Shown here in pieces: positions 33,790-42,483 of a DNA stretch of 64,000 nt (the stretch's first letter is position 1; every line of letters begins with the position of its first letter). The stretch comes from Zhouia spongiae. GTDB lineage: Bacteria > Bacteroidota > Bacteroidia > Flavobacteriales > Flavobacteriaceae. The stretch is from assembly GCF_022760175.1 (NCBI RefSeq), contig NZ_CP094326.1:62001-126000 (forward strand), given 5' to 3'. The notes beneath the pieces were generated by a model that made no database searches, was not told where the DNA came from, and saw only the letters and a program-made list of their open reading frames with translations. A program made the translations under genes and the position numbers.

Positions 33790-36700
33790 CTACTTATCAA
33801 TTATCAGTTTAAGCGATTTATTATAATTAGGAGTTTCGATCCGTACAATATAGGCTGATGAGGCCAGGCTGCCGGGAACCGTTATCTGTGTATTTCTGAA
33901 AGAAGACTTCACCTGTTTGATCATATAACCGGAAAGCGTATAAAGACTAATTTGCATCTGTTTCAATTCTTCCTCCGGAAGGTCAACCCTAACTGTTACT
34001 ACCCCACCGGTCTCAATAGGATTAGGATACAGCATAGCCTGATGAGAATATTCAAGTTCTATTTTCATCGAACATGTTTCAAGAACATCTCCATCAGCGG
34101 TAGTCATTCTTACATAATACTCAGAGGAAGTATCCAGTATATTGTTTACGTTATCTCCGGCAGAATAATATTGGTCTGTACCAACGAGTTTTCCGTTTTT
34201 ATACCATTCATAAGCTACAAACTCATAACCTCCGTTGGTCGAACTGTTATTATTAACCAAAAGTATATTGTCAAACTTCTGAACAACGATATCAGAAAAA
34301 TCAAAGCGTTTTTCTATAACAACAGTATATGTTTTTACATTACTCCCGTCTGCTGATGTAACAGTAACCGTTCGGGTATAAATCCCTGCTTTAGGTATAG
34401 TCATGGTAATGTCATGACCGGGTACTACCATAGCATTATAAGAAATTATTGAAACGTCTATAGTGGTATCATTATTTCCGCAATCTATTAGATAACGTAT
34501 GGTTTCTTCAGGGTATTTATAAACAGTGTTTCCAATGGTAATACTCTTTATGGAAGCGTCTCCGGTTCTATCTTCCACAATCACATTTTGTGTTTGTGTT
34601 GATGAATTTCCATTTCCATCATCATACATCCAGTTAATCGTATAAGTTCCCGGATTTGTATATGTTAACGGATCTGTCGTTATAGCCGTAACCGAACCTG
34701 CACAATTATCAGTAGCCGTAGGAGGGCTTATTGTAAGAGGAGTACTTGTATCACCGGTTACATCCGGTAACGGATCAACATCCGGGATAGGTGCTTCTGT
34801 ATCGTTTACCGTTACGGTAAAACTACATCCGGCGGTATTTCCGGCATTGTCCGTAATAGTCCATGTAATGGTAGTCCCTCCTGGTATCTGCTCATTAGCA
34901 AGGGTATTCGAATTGTTAAAGTCATTTATTACCGAGACAATCCCGCAGTTATCATAGGTTGTTGTTGGATCAAATTCTGTTCCTGCTACAGTATAATAAC
35001 ACTGTCCGGTCTCTGCATCTCTTGTCTGATCACCTACACAACTGATGATAGGATTTATTTTTTCTTCTACCGTTACTGTCGCCGTTCCTGTATTGGAATT
35101 TCCGTTGACATCCGTTACCGTTAAAGTAACAGTTACCGGTGTACCGATATCAGAACAATCAAAACTAGTGATATCTAAAGTGCGGGTATCAATAGTACAG
35201 TTATCCGAACTACCATTGTCTATCTGAGCCGAGGTTATGGTGGCATTACCCGAAGCGTCTAATGGAACGGTGATGTTTTGAGTAACCACAGTCGGATCAA
35301 CAGTATCTTCTACCGTTACTGTCGCTGTTCCTGTATTCGAATTTCCGTTGACATCCGTTACCGTTAAAGTAACAGTTACCGGTGTACCGATATCAGAACA
35401 ATCAAAACTAGTGATATCTAAAGTACGGGTATCAACAGCACAATTATCCGAACTCCCGTTGTCTATCTGGTTTGGAGTAATGGTCGCATTACCCGAAGCG
35501 TCTAATGGAACGGTGATGTTTTGAGTAACCACAGTCGGATCAACAGTATCTTCTACCGTTACTGTTGCTGTTCCTGTATTGGAATTTCCGTTGACATCCG
35601 TTACCGTTAAAGTGACAGTTACCGGTGTACCGATATCAGAACAATCAAAACTAGTGATATCTAAAGTACGGGTATCAATAGTACAGTTATCCGAACTCCC
35701 ATTGTCTATCTGAGCCGAGGTTATGGTCGCATTACCCGAAGCGTCTAATGGAACGGTGATGTTTTGGGTAACCACAGTCGGATCAACAGTATCTTCTACC
35801 GTTACTGTCGCCGTTCCTGTATTGGAATTTCCGTTGACATCCGTTACCGTTAAAGTGACAGTTACCGGAGTACCGATATCAGAACAATCAAAACTAGTGA
35901 TATCTAAAGTGCGGGTATCAATAGTACAATTATCCGAACTCCCATTGTCTATCTGAGCCGAGGTTATGGTGGCATTACCCGAAGCGTCTAATGGAACGGT
36001 GATGTTTTGAGTAACCACAGTCGGATCAACAGTATCTTCTACCGTTACTGTCGCTGTTCCTGTATTCGAATTTCCGTTGACATCCGTTACCGTTAAAGTA
36101 ACAGTTACCGGAGTACCGATATCAGAACAATCAAAACTAGTGATATCTAAAGTGTGGGTATCAATAGTACAATTATCCGAACTCCCATTGTCTATCTGAG
36201 CCGAGGTTATGGTGGCATTACCCGAAGCGTCTAATGGAACGGTGATGTTTTGAGTAACCACAGTCGGATCAACAGTATCTTCTACCGTTACTGTCGCCGT
36301 TCCTGTATTGGAATTTCCGTTGACATCCGTTACCGTTAAAGTGACAGTTACCGGAGTACCGATATCAGAACAATCAAAACTAGTGATATCTAAAGTGCGG
36401 GTATCAATAGTACAATTATCCGAACTCCCGTTGTCTATCTGAGCCGAGGTTATGGTGGCATTACCCGAAGCGTCCAACTGAACGGTAATGTTTTGGGTAA
36501 CCACAGTCGGATCAACAGTATCTTCTACCGTTACTGTTGCCGTTCCTGTATTGGAATTTCCATTGACATCCGTTACCGTTAAAGTGACAGTTACCGGTGT
36601 ACCGATATCAGAACAATCAAAACTAGTGATATCTAAAGTGCGGGTATCAACAGCACAATTATCCGAACTCCCGTTGTCTATCTGGTTTGGAGTAATGGTA

Positions 36701-39700
36701 GCATTACCCGAAGCGTCTAATGGAACGGTGATGTTTTGAGTAACCACAGTCGGATCAACAGTATCTTCTACCGTTACTGTTGCCGTTCCAGTATTGGAAT
36801 TTCCATTGACATCCGTTACCGTTAAAGTGACAGTTACCGGTGTACCGATATCAGAACAATCAAAACTAGTGATATCTAAAGTACGGGTATCAACAGCACA
36901 ATTATCCGAACTCCCATTATCAATCTGGTTTGGAGTAATGGTCGCATTACCTGTAGTGTCTAATGGAACGGTGATGTTTTGAGTAACCACAGTCGGATCA
37001 ACAGTATCTTCTACCGTTACTGTCGCAGTTCCTGTATTGGAATTTCCGTTGACATCCGTTACCGTTAAAGTGACAGTTACCGGTGTACCGATATCAGAAC
37101 AATCAAAACTAGTGATATCTAAAGTGCGGGTATCAACAGCACAATTATCCGAACTCCCGTTGTCTATCTGGTTTGGAGTAATGGTAGCATTACCCGAAGC
37201 GTCTAATGGAACGGTGATGTTTTGAGTAACCACAGTCGGATCAACAGTATCTTCTACCGTTACTGTTGCCGTTCCAGTATTGGAATTCCCGTTGACATCC
37301 GTTACCGTTAAAGTGACAGTTACCGGTGTACCGATATCAGAACAATCAAAACTAGTGATATCTAAAGTACGGGTATCAACAGCACAATTATCCGAACTCC
37401 CATTGTCTATCTGGTTTGGAGTAATGGTCGCATTACCTGTAGTGTCTAATGGAACGGTGATGTTTTGAGTAACCACAGTCGGGTCAACGGTATCTTCTAC
37501 CGTTACTGTTGCCGTTCCTGTATTGGAATTTCCGTTGACATCCGTTACCGTTAAAGTGACAGTTACCGGAGTACCGATATCAGAACAATCAAAATCGGTA
37601 ATGTCTAATGTGCGGGTATCAACAGCACAGTTATCCGAACTCCCATTATCAATCTGGTTTGGAGTAATGGTAGCATTACCCGAAGCGTCTAATGGAACGG
37701 TGATGTTTTGAGTAACCACAGTCGGATCAACAGTATCTTCTACCGTTACTGTTGCCGTTCCAGTATTGGAATTCCCGTTGACATCCGTTACCGTTAAAGT
37801 GACAGTTACCGGTGTACCGATATCAGAACAATCAAAACTAGTGATATCTAATGTGCGGGTATCAATAGTACAGTTATCCGAACTCCCATTGTCTATCTGG
37901 TTTGGAGTAATGGTCGCATTACCCGAAGCGTCTAATGGAACGGTGATGTTTTGAGTAACCACAGTCGGATCAACAGTATCTTCTACCGTTACTGTTGCCG
38001 TTCCTGTATTGGAATTCCCGTTGACATCCGTTACCGTTAAAGTGACAGTTACCGGTGTACCGATATCAGAACAATCAAAATCGGTAATGTCTAATGTGCG
38101 GGTATCAACAGCACAGTTATCCGAACTCCCGTTGTCTATCTGGTTTGGAGTAATGGTCGCATTACCCGAAGCGTCTAATGGAACGGTGATGTTTTGGGTA
38201 ACCACAGTCGGATCAACAGTATCTTCTACCGTTACTGTTGCCGTTCCTGTATTGGAATTTCCGTTGACATCCGTTACCGTTAAAGTGACAGTTACCGGTG
38301 TACCGATATCAGAACAATCAAAATCGGTAATGTCTAATGTGCGGGTATCAACAGCACAGTTATCCGAACTCCCGTTGTCTATCTGGTTTGGAGTAATGGT
38401 CGCATTACCCGAAGCGTCTAATGGAACGGTGATGTTTTGGGTAACCACAGTCGGATCAACAGTATCTTCTACCGTTACTGTTGCCGTTCCTGTATTGGAA
38501 TTTCCGTTGACATCCGTTACCGTTAAAGTGACAGTTACCGGTGTACCGATATCAGAACAATCAAAATCGGTAATGTCTAATGTGCGGGTATCAACAGCAC
38601 AGTTATCCGAACTCCCGTTGTCTATCTGGTTTGGAGTAATGGTGGCATTACCCGAAGCGTCTAATGGAACGGTGATGTTTTGAGTAACCACAGTCGGGTT
38701 AATAGACTCCTTACCGGTTATAAAGGTAAAAACAGCCCCGTTAGGAAGCGTTACACCATCGAATGTTACAATATTTGAAGTGAAACTTGTAGCAGCTATT
38801 GCAGATGCTCCAGAGGTGAAATCCCCATCTCCGTCAGCATCAACCAATAATTTAAAATCCCCCAGTACAGAACCTCCGATGGTCAGTCCGTCCAGATCAA
38901 AAGCAAGGGTAACCGTTCCCGGGTCGTTGGTCCTTGTTACTCTCCATTCCCTCGCTAAACGGGCAAAACAGGTTTCGGAAGCCGGTAAATCTGACGATTG
39001 TTCGGTTAAAGCACCTGTATCATGTCCAATCATTAAAAAGTCACCATCGTCTAAAGAGGAAGGGTTGCTCAATACGATATTTCCCATGCCACTTTGGCCG
39101 GTACCATCTCCAGAGCCGGTATTGATACTGTTGGATGAATTTTGAGTTAATCCATTTCCGTCATCTTGTCCTATTCCGAAGATATCGTATTGATAAGTAG
39201 CATCCGCAGTCCAGATTGTCGTGTCATCTGACGAAGTATAAGCTACAGCACTTGAATTGTCTCCAAGACTGATTCCATATTTTTCTGCTAAATATGATTC
39301 GACTTTATTTTGATCTGAAGTTGAGACAGCTGTCGGAAAATATATGAGTTCAGGAATCTCTCCAAAAAACGAAAAATTTAAAGCATTTGTAGAACCCGAT
39401 CCATGCCCCATTCCAATCCTGAATTCGGCTACATTATTATATACAGGTGCTACCGTTTGTGGTGTTCCGACCTGTACACCATTTATGAACAAGGTACTGG
39501 TGGTACCCTCAAATTTAGTAGTTATCAGGTTCCATTGATCCAGTTCTATAGATCCTCCATTAACAATCTTCCATGAAGTCCCACCTTCACCGACCCAAAA
39601 TTCTAATTCATTTGAAGCATTTATATAAACAACATAACCACTATAAACCGTTGTTTTACTGGAAACAATTGAACGATATCCACTACCTCCTGTTACTTTA

Positions 39701-40065
39701 AAAACAGTATTAATAGTAAAGCTGGTCGTGTTCAGGTCGTTCGTATATGGTACTGATATATAATCGCCCGTTCCATCATAAGTTACACTTGAGTTAAAAT
39801 TCAGACCATTAGTCCCAATCTCCGGATTCCCATTTACCGTTACTGTCTGTAATCCCGTTTGATCTGTCCATGTTGTTAATGTACCTGTAGAAGGAGTTGT
39901 ACCAGCATCCGCTTTGAGCCAAAGACTGGCACCAGCCATACTGCTTTGTGCAAGTGTCGCTGTAATATTGACTAAAATTAATAAAGCTGTAAAAACAATG
40001 ACCTTTATTAAAAAGCAGTCACTCTTTATCTTTTTTGAAGTTTGGTTAAGTAAAGTTCTTGCCAT
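33790..40065 (-). CDS. Giant repetitive surface protein with T9SS sorting domain
   Basis: 2091 residues. Order: signal peptide (about 1-40); a LamG/concanavalin-like domain (about 45-260, SLWLKADAGTTPS at its start); a spacer with ECF-like FARLAREWRVTRT; 15 tandem 81-residue HYR-like repeats (about 455-1670), each with NC and FDC cysteines; one or two divergent HYR domains (CVGDQTRDAETGQCYYT, ATDNCAGSV); a cadherin-like sandwich; and a C-terminal T9SS type A domain (MLYPNPIETGG ... SLKLIIDK). It should be secreted by the type IX system and held on the cell surface, as an adhesin or gliding-related protein. The repeats bind no ligand I can name. Confidence 0.92.
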   Translation of the reverse strand: MARTLLNQTSKKIKSDCFLIKVIVFTALLILVNITATLAQSSMAGASLWLKADAGTTPSTGTLTTWTDQTGLQTVTVNGNPEIGTNGLNFNSSVTYDGTGDYISVPYTNDLNTTSFTINTVFKVTGGSGYRSIVSSKTTVYSGYVVYINASNELEFWVGEGGTSWKIVNGGSIELDQWNLITTKFEGTTSTLFINGVQVGTPQTVAPVYNNVAEFRIGMGHGSGSTNALNFSFFGEIPELIYFPTAVSTSDQNKVESYLAEKYGISLGDNSSAVAYTSSDDTTIWTADATYQYDIFGIGQDDGNGLTQNSSNSINTGSGDGTGQSGMGNIVLSNPSSLDDGDFLMIGHDTGALTEQSSDLPASETCFARLAREWRVTRTNDPGTVTLAFDLDGLTIGGSVLGDFKLLVDADGDGDFTSGASAIAATSFTSNIVTFDGVTLPNGAVFTFITGKESINPTVVTQNITVPLDASGNATITPNQIDNGSSDNCAVDTRTLDITDFDCSDIGTPVTVTLTVTDVNGNSNTGTATVTVEDTVDPTVVTQNITVPLDASGNATITPNQIDNGSSDNCAVDTRTLDITDFDCSDIGTPVTVTLTVTDVNGNSNTGTATVTVEDTVDPTVVTQNITVPLDASGNATITPNQIDNGSSDNCAVDTRTLDITDFDCSDIGTPVTVTLTVTDVNGNSNTGTATVTVEDTVDPTVVTQNITVPLDASGNATITPNQIDNGSSDNCTIDTRTLDITSFDCSDIGTPVTVTLTVTDVNGNSNTGTATVTVEDTVDPTVVTQNITVPLDASGNATITPNQIDNGSSDNCAVDTRTLDITDFDCSDIGTPVTVTLTVTDVNGNSNTGTATVTVEDTVDPTVVTQNITVPLDTTGNATITPNQIDNGSSDNCAVDTRTLDITSFDCSDIGTPVTVTLTVTDVNGNSNTGTATVTVEDTVDPTVVTQNITVPLDASGNATITPNQIDNGSSDNCAVDTRTLDITSFDCSDIGTPVTVTLTVTDVNGNSNTGTATVTVEDTVDPTVVTQNITVPLDTTGNATITPNQIDNGSSDNCAVDTRTLDITSFDCSDIGTPVTVTLTVTDVNGNSNTGTATVTVEDTVDPTVVTQNITVPLDASGNATITPNQIDNGSSDNCAVDTRTLDITSFDCSDIGTPVTVTLTVTDVNGNSNTGTATVTVEDTVDPTVVTQNITVQLDASGNATITSAQIDNGSSDNCTIDTRTLDITSFDCSDIGTPVTVTLTVTDVNGNSNTGTATVTVEDTVDPTVVTQNITVPLDASGNATITSAQIDNGSSDNCTIDTHTLDITSFDCSDIGTPVTVTLTVTDVNGNSNTGTATVTVEDTVDPTVVTQNITVPLDASGNATITSAQIDNGSSDNCTIDTRTLDITSFDCSDIGTPVTVTLTVTDVNGNSNTGTATVTVEDTVDPTVVTQNITVPLDASGNATITSAQIDNGSSDNCTIDTRTLDITSFDCSDIGTPVTVTLTVTDVNGNSNTGTATVTVEDTVDPTVVTQNITVPLDASGNATITPNQIDNGSSDNCAVDTRTLDITSFDCSDIGTPVTVTLTVTDVNGNSNTGTATVTVEDTVDPTVVTQNITVPLDASGNATITSAQIDNGSSDNCTIDTRTLDITSFDCSDIGTPVTVTLTVTDVNGNSNTGTATVTVEEKINPIISCVGDQTRDAETGQCYYTVAGTEFDPTTTYDNCGIVSVINDFNNSNTLANEQIPGGTTITWTITDNAGNTAGCSFTVTVNDTEAPIPDVDPLPDVTGDTSTPLTISPPTATDNCAGSVTAITTDPLTYTNPGTYTINWMYDDGNGNSSTQTQNVIVEDRTGDASIKSITIGNTVYKYPEETIRYLIDCGNNDTTIDVSIISYNAMVVPGHDITMTIPKAGIYTRTVTVTSADGSNVKTYTVVIEKRFDFSDIVVQKFDNILLVNNNSSTNGGYEFVAYEWYKNGKLVGTDQYYSAGDNVNNILDTSSEYYVRMTTADGDVLETCSMKIELEYSHQAMLYPNPIETGGVVTVRVDLPEEELKQMQISLYTLSGYMIKQVKSSFRNTQITVPGSLASSAYIVRIETPNYNKSLKLIIDK
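35060..38705 (-). repeat. Tandem array of 15 units of 243 bp
   Basis: Fifteen in-frame units of 243 bp (81 codons) within the giant gene, each containing VVTQNITV and DVNGNSNTGTATVTVED. Units differ at few positions: PNQ/SAQ, AVDT/TIDT, DASG/DTTG and ITD/ITS. The last few units share SAQ/TIDT, and the N-terminal ones share PNQ/AVDT. Near-identity at DNA level shows recent expansion or ongoing homogenisation. Shadow frames on the plus strand repeat at the same period. Confidence 0.97.
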
Positions 40066-40459
40066 ATGTAATGGTAATAATTTGGTTTAAACAGGTTTCT
40101 ATGTATAAGTCTCTTAATGATTCACAACTACTCTTTCCTAAATATAAAAATATATGTTAAAAGAAGCTAAAAAAATTGCATGCAATTTAACATTTAATAC
40201 ACCTAAAGAAACCCTCTTATATAGAAAAAATCCGTTTAAAAAATTAAACCCAAACTATTTTGCGGACTCTGCAAACAATGAAATTTATCTGGTATGGTAA
40301 CAAGCGGATGCTATGGAAACCTGATAAAATGGCATCGCCTTCTCATTACCCCTATACTCTATTAACAGGACCAAACCTTGCTTAATGAATAGCAACAAAA
40401 CAATAAGCGTTCGGTTTAAACCGAACGCTTATTCAGCCTGTTATCACTGATACAGGATG
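40066..40459. other. Upstream region of the giant gene
   Basis: This 394-bp AT-rich gap must hold the promoter of the giant minus-strand gene. I found no CAAAnnTA (reverse -7 box) close to its ATG. The left half is otherwise unremarkable; the right end holds the palindromic terminator of the DsbA-like gene. Confidence 0.4.
40402..40433 (-). terminator. Perfect 32-bp palindrome, terminator of the DsbA-like gene
   Basis: AATAAGCGTTCGGTTT is followed directly by its exact reverse complement. Read on the minus strand, it lies 26 bp after the DsbA-like stop and is followed by the T-rich GTTTTGTTGC, fitting a rho-independent terminator. The plus-strand side has no T-run. Confidence 0.75.
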
Positions 40460-41395
40460 TTAATAGCTGTCATTTTTCAGCTTCCACATTCCTCCATTCT
40501 TTGTTGTTATTTTTCTTAATCTTCCATCAACCGCAAGTCCATCCAATAATTGTTCACTTCCGGTTCTTGACATCCCTGATAATTCTGAGAACTCCCGTGC
40601 TGTCAATGAGGGGTAATTGGCAAAAAGAGTTTCCCAATCTTTACTGTATTCACTTTTATTGATGTTTGGGAGGATCTTTAGAACAGCCGTTTCATAAAAT
40701 GCGTACGCTTTTGAACCATAAACGACCTCTCTCTTATCCGGACTACCCATAAAGAACATGGTCGGGAAACCCCGCACTCCGAATTCCCCGGCTAATTTCA
40801 AATCTCCCTCAAACAACATTTTAGCTTTCCCTTCAAAGTCAGTCTTTAATTGCTCTACATCTAATCCTGTATTTCTCGCAGCAGTAGCAATGTGTGCCCA
40901 TTTGGCTATATTTTTCTTTTTTAAGAAAACCATTTCACGCATTTCCCGTAAAAATAAAATAGCCGCATTTTGGTCTTGTAATTGAGCTGCTTTAAATGCA
41001 ATCGAAGGCGGATAAGACGAATGAAGAGGGTCTTCCAACCAAACATCACCATCTATAGGCATATCGTAAAAGCTACTTACTTCATCCCAATGGTGTGCAA
41101 CATCAGATGGTTTGCTGATCCCTCCGCTGTTATAGCTCCAATCAGGCAACAACCCACCCATTCTATACTCGATTTCGATATAATACCCATATTCAAGTTT
41201 TAGTTTCCGTAATTGCGGCTCTATACCCCAACAAGACGAACAAACAGGATCGGTAAAGTAAATTACTTTTATTTGCCCTCCTGTTGTCCTGGCTTTTCTT
41301 TCCGCTGATTCTACGGCCTCATTTCCTGGCATTTCACACATCCCTGTCTCAGGATCACATAATAGCCGATTTGTATTCGATGTTTCTTTATTCAT
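40460..41395 (-). CDS. DsbA family thioredoxin-fold protein (FrnE/SpxH-like)
   Basis: 311 residues, no signal peptide, so cytoplasmic. A DsbA-like fold with VIYFTDPVCSSCWGIEP (Cys52-Ser-Ser-Cys55), a helical insertion and the cis-Pro segment GVRGFPTMFF. This resembles FrnE/YjbH (SpxH) proteins. The last about 60 residues (SLTAREFSELSGMSRTGSEQ, then GRLRKI) look like a small winged-helix unit. It is divergent from an HxlR regulator gene 483 bp away, a common arrangement for thiol-stress genes. An N-terminal Cys pair (CDPETGMC) is an extra feature. Confidence 0.85.
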   Translation of the reverse strand: MNKETSNTNRLLCDPETGMCEMPGNEAVESAERKARTTGGQIKVIYFTDPVCSSCWGIEPQLRKLKLEYGYYIEIEYRMGGLLPDWSYNSGGISKPSDVAHHWDEVSSFYDMPIDGDVWLEDPLHSSYPPSIAFKAAQLQDQNAAILFLREMREMVFLKKKNIAKWAHIATAARNTGLDVEQLKTDFEGKAKMLFEGDLKLAGEFGVRGFPTMFFMGSPDKREVVYGSKAYAFYETAVLKILPNINKSEYSKDWETLFANYPSLTAREFSELSGMSRTGSEQLLDGLAVDGRLRKITTKNGGMWKLKNDSY

Positions 41396-41878
41396 ATTGT
41401 TTTTTTATCAGAACTAACACCATTGTTTACTATATAGTTACTCCTATATTCTTATTCATAAAGATGTACCGATTAGCGCCCTACAATCTTTTTTATAAAT
41501 TCCTTAAATGATTATTATATAATAGATCGGACACCTGATTTTATTGATTTTTCCTTTGTTTTAGGAAATAATGACACAAAACTATGGTAAACTAATTATA
41601 AATTTGCCACGACTTTCCTTTCGGAAAGTGCTTTCCAAAAGGAAAGCAAACTACCTCGGAGTAAGCTCACGAGAGGGCCAAGCGTAAAGAAAAGGCCTGA
41701 TAAACCTTTTTAGCGATGGAGCCAGCTGGCGCATGGCAAAATATTTCGACGCAAGATCCCTGAAATTCCATTAGGAGCATTTCACAAGGGCAAGCATCGG
41801 AATTCCAGCGCTATCGGGATAAATCTCGATGATCGAGTAAATGAGTATATTAATAAGTTCGTTTATCAATGTGAATCA
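41396..41878. other. Divergent intergenic region between dsbA-like and hxlR
   Basis: 483 bp with promoters for both genes. ACTATATAGT, a perfect 10-bp palindrome inside TTTACTATATAGTTAC, sits at 41429-41438, 34 bp before the DsbA-like start, and could be the HxlR operator. The middle and right part is repeat copy B. Confidence 0.45.
41641..41850 (+). repeat. Dispersed non-coding repeat, copy B
   Basis: Shares GCAAACTACCTC, AGCTCACGAGAGG, AGCGTAAAGAAA, TTTAGCGATGGAGCC, GCTGGCGCATGGCAAAA and ATAAATCTCGATGATCG with copy A. It shares ATTTCGACGC, TGAAATTCC, TTAGGAG and ATTTCACA with copy C. It ends about 28 bp before hxlR. There is no coding frame. Confidence 0.7.
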
Positions 41879-42262
41879 ATGAAAAAGAAAGCAATAATTA
41901 ATAATTCGCCTGCATGTCAGACAAAAATGCAGGCAATAAGAGATGCTATGAGTGTACTATCAGGAAAATGGAAATTTCATATTCTGGGAACACTGATTAA
42001 AGGTAGTAAATTAGGGTTCATGGATTTAATGAGAGAGGTAGATGGCATAGGATCAAAAATGCTATCCAAAGAATTACAAGATCTGGAAATGAACCATTTA
42101 ATCAGCCGAACGGTTATGAATACGAAACCTGTAACTGTTGAATATTCAATTACTGAATACGGAAAAACACTTTCTCCTTTGATTGATGCCCTGGCTAATT
42201 GGGGAATAGAATATAGACAATCAGTTCACGGAAAAGAAGCATCCGGTTTTTGTCGCAGCTAA
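41879..42262 (+). CDS. HxlR family transcriptional regulator
   Basis: 127 residues forming a single winged helix-turn-helix. SVLSGKWKFHILGTLIKG, GIGSKMLSKELQDLEMNHLISR and VEYSITEYGKTLSPLIDALANWG are the HxlR signatures. Cys13 (SPACQTKM) is at the position of the redox-sensing N-terminal Cys found in YodB/HypR-type members. It is divergent from the DsbA-like gene, so it may sense electrophiles or disulfide stress and control that gene (inference). It is bracketed by repeat copies B and C. Confidence 0.88.
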   Translation: MKKKAIINNSPACQTKMQAIRDAMSVLSGKWKFHILGTLIKGSKLGFMDLMREVDGIGSKMLSKELQDLEMNHLISRTVMNTKPVTVEYSITEYGKTLSPLIDALANWGIEYRQSVHGKEASGFCRS

Positions 42263-42400
42263 AGTAAACTACCCCGAAACTCTTCTCGTGTATGGACAAA
42301 ACATTTCGACGCCAGCCCTATGAAATTCCGTTAGGAGTATTTCACAGAAACAAGCATCCAAGTTCCCGATAGCTATACGGGATCAATATCGAAGTTATCA
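42257..42400 (+). repeat. Dispersed non-coding repeat, copy C (degenerate)
   Basis: Starts at the hxlR stop. Shares AAACTACC, ATTTCGACGC, TGAAATTCCGTTAGGAG, ATTTCACA and CAAGCATC with copy B, and CGATAGCTATACGG-like sequence with copy A (CGATAGTTATACGG). It lacks the left half present in A and B. Confidence 0.6.
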
Positions 42401-42483
42401 GAATTACGATACCTAATTCTGTATTAACAGAAATCACATTTCTTCCACCCCCTATAGTTGTGTAGCATTTACTTTCCTTATTT

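Noticed and set aside
35723-38683. Plus-strand open frames repeating every 243 bp through the giant gene
   Set aside because: They are antisense shadows of the tandem repeats; the period and low-complexity composition (Val/Ser-rich) follow from the minus-strand units.
34000-40000. CRISPR-like array suggested by regularly spaced identical sequence
   Set aside because: The 243-bp units are in frame within one protein gene and have no spacers of independent sequence.
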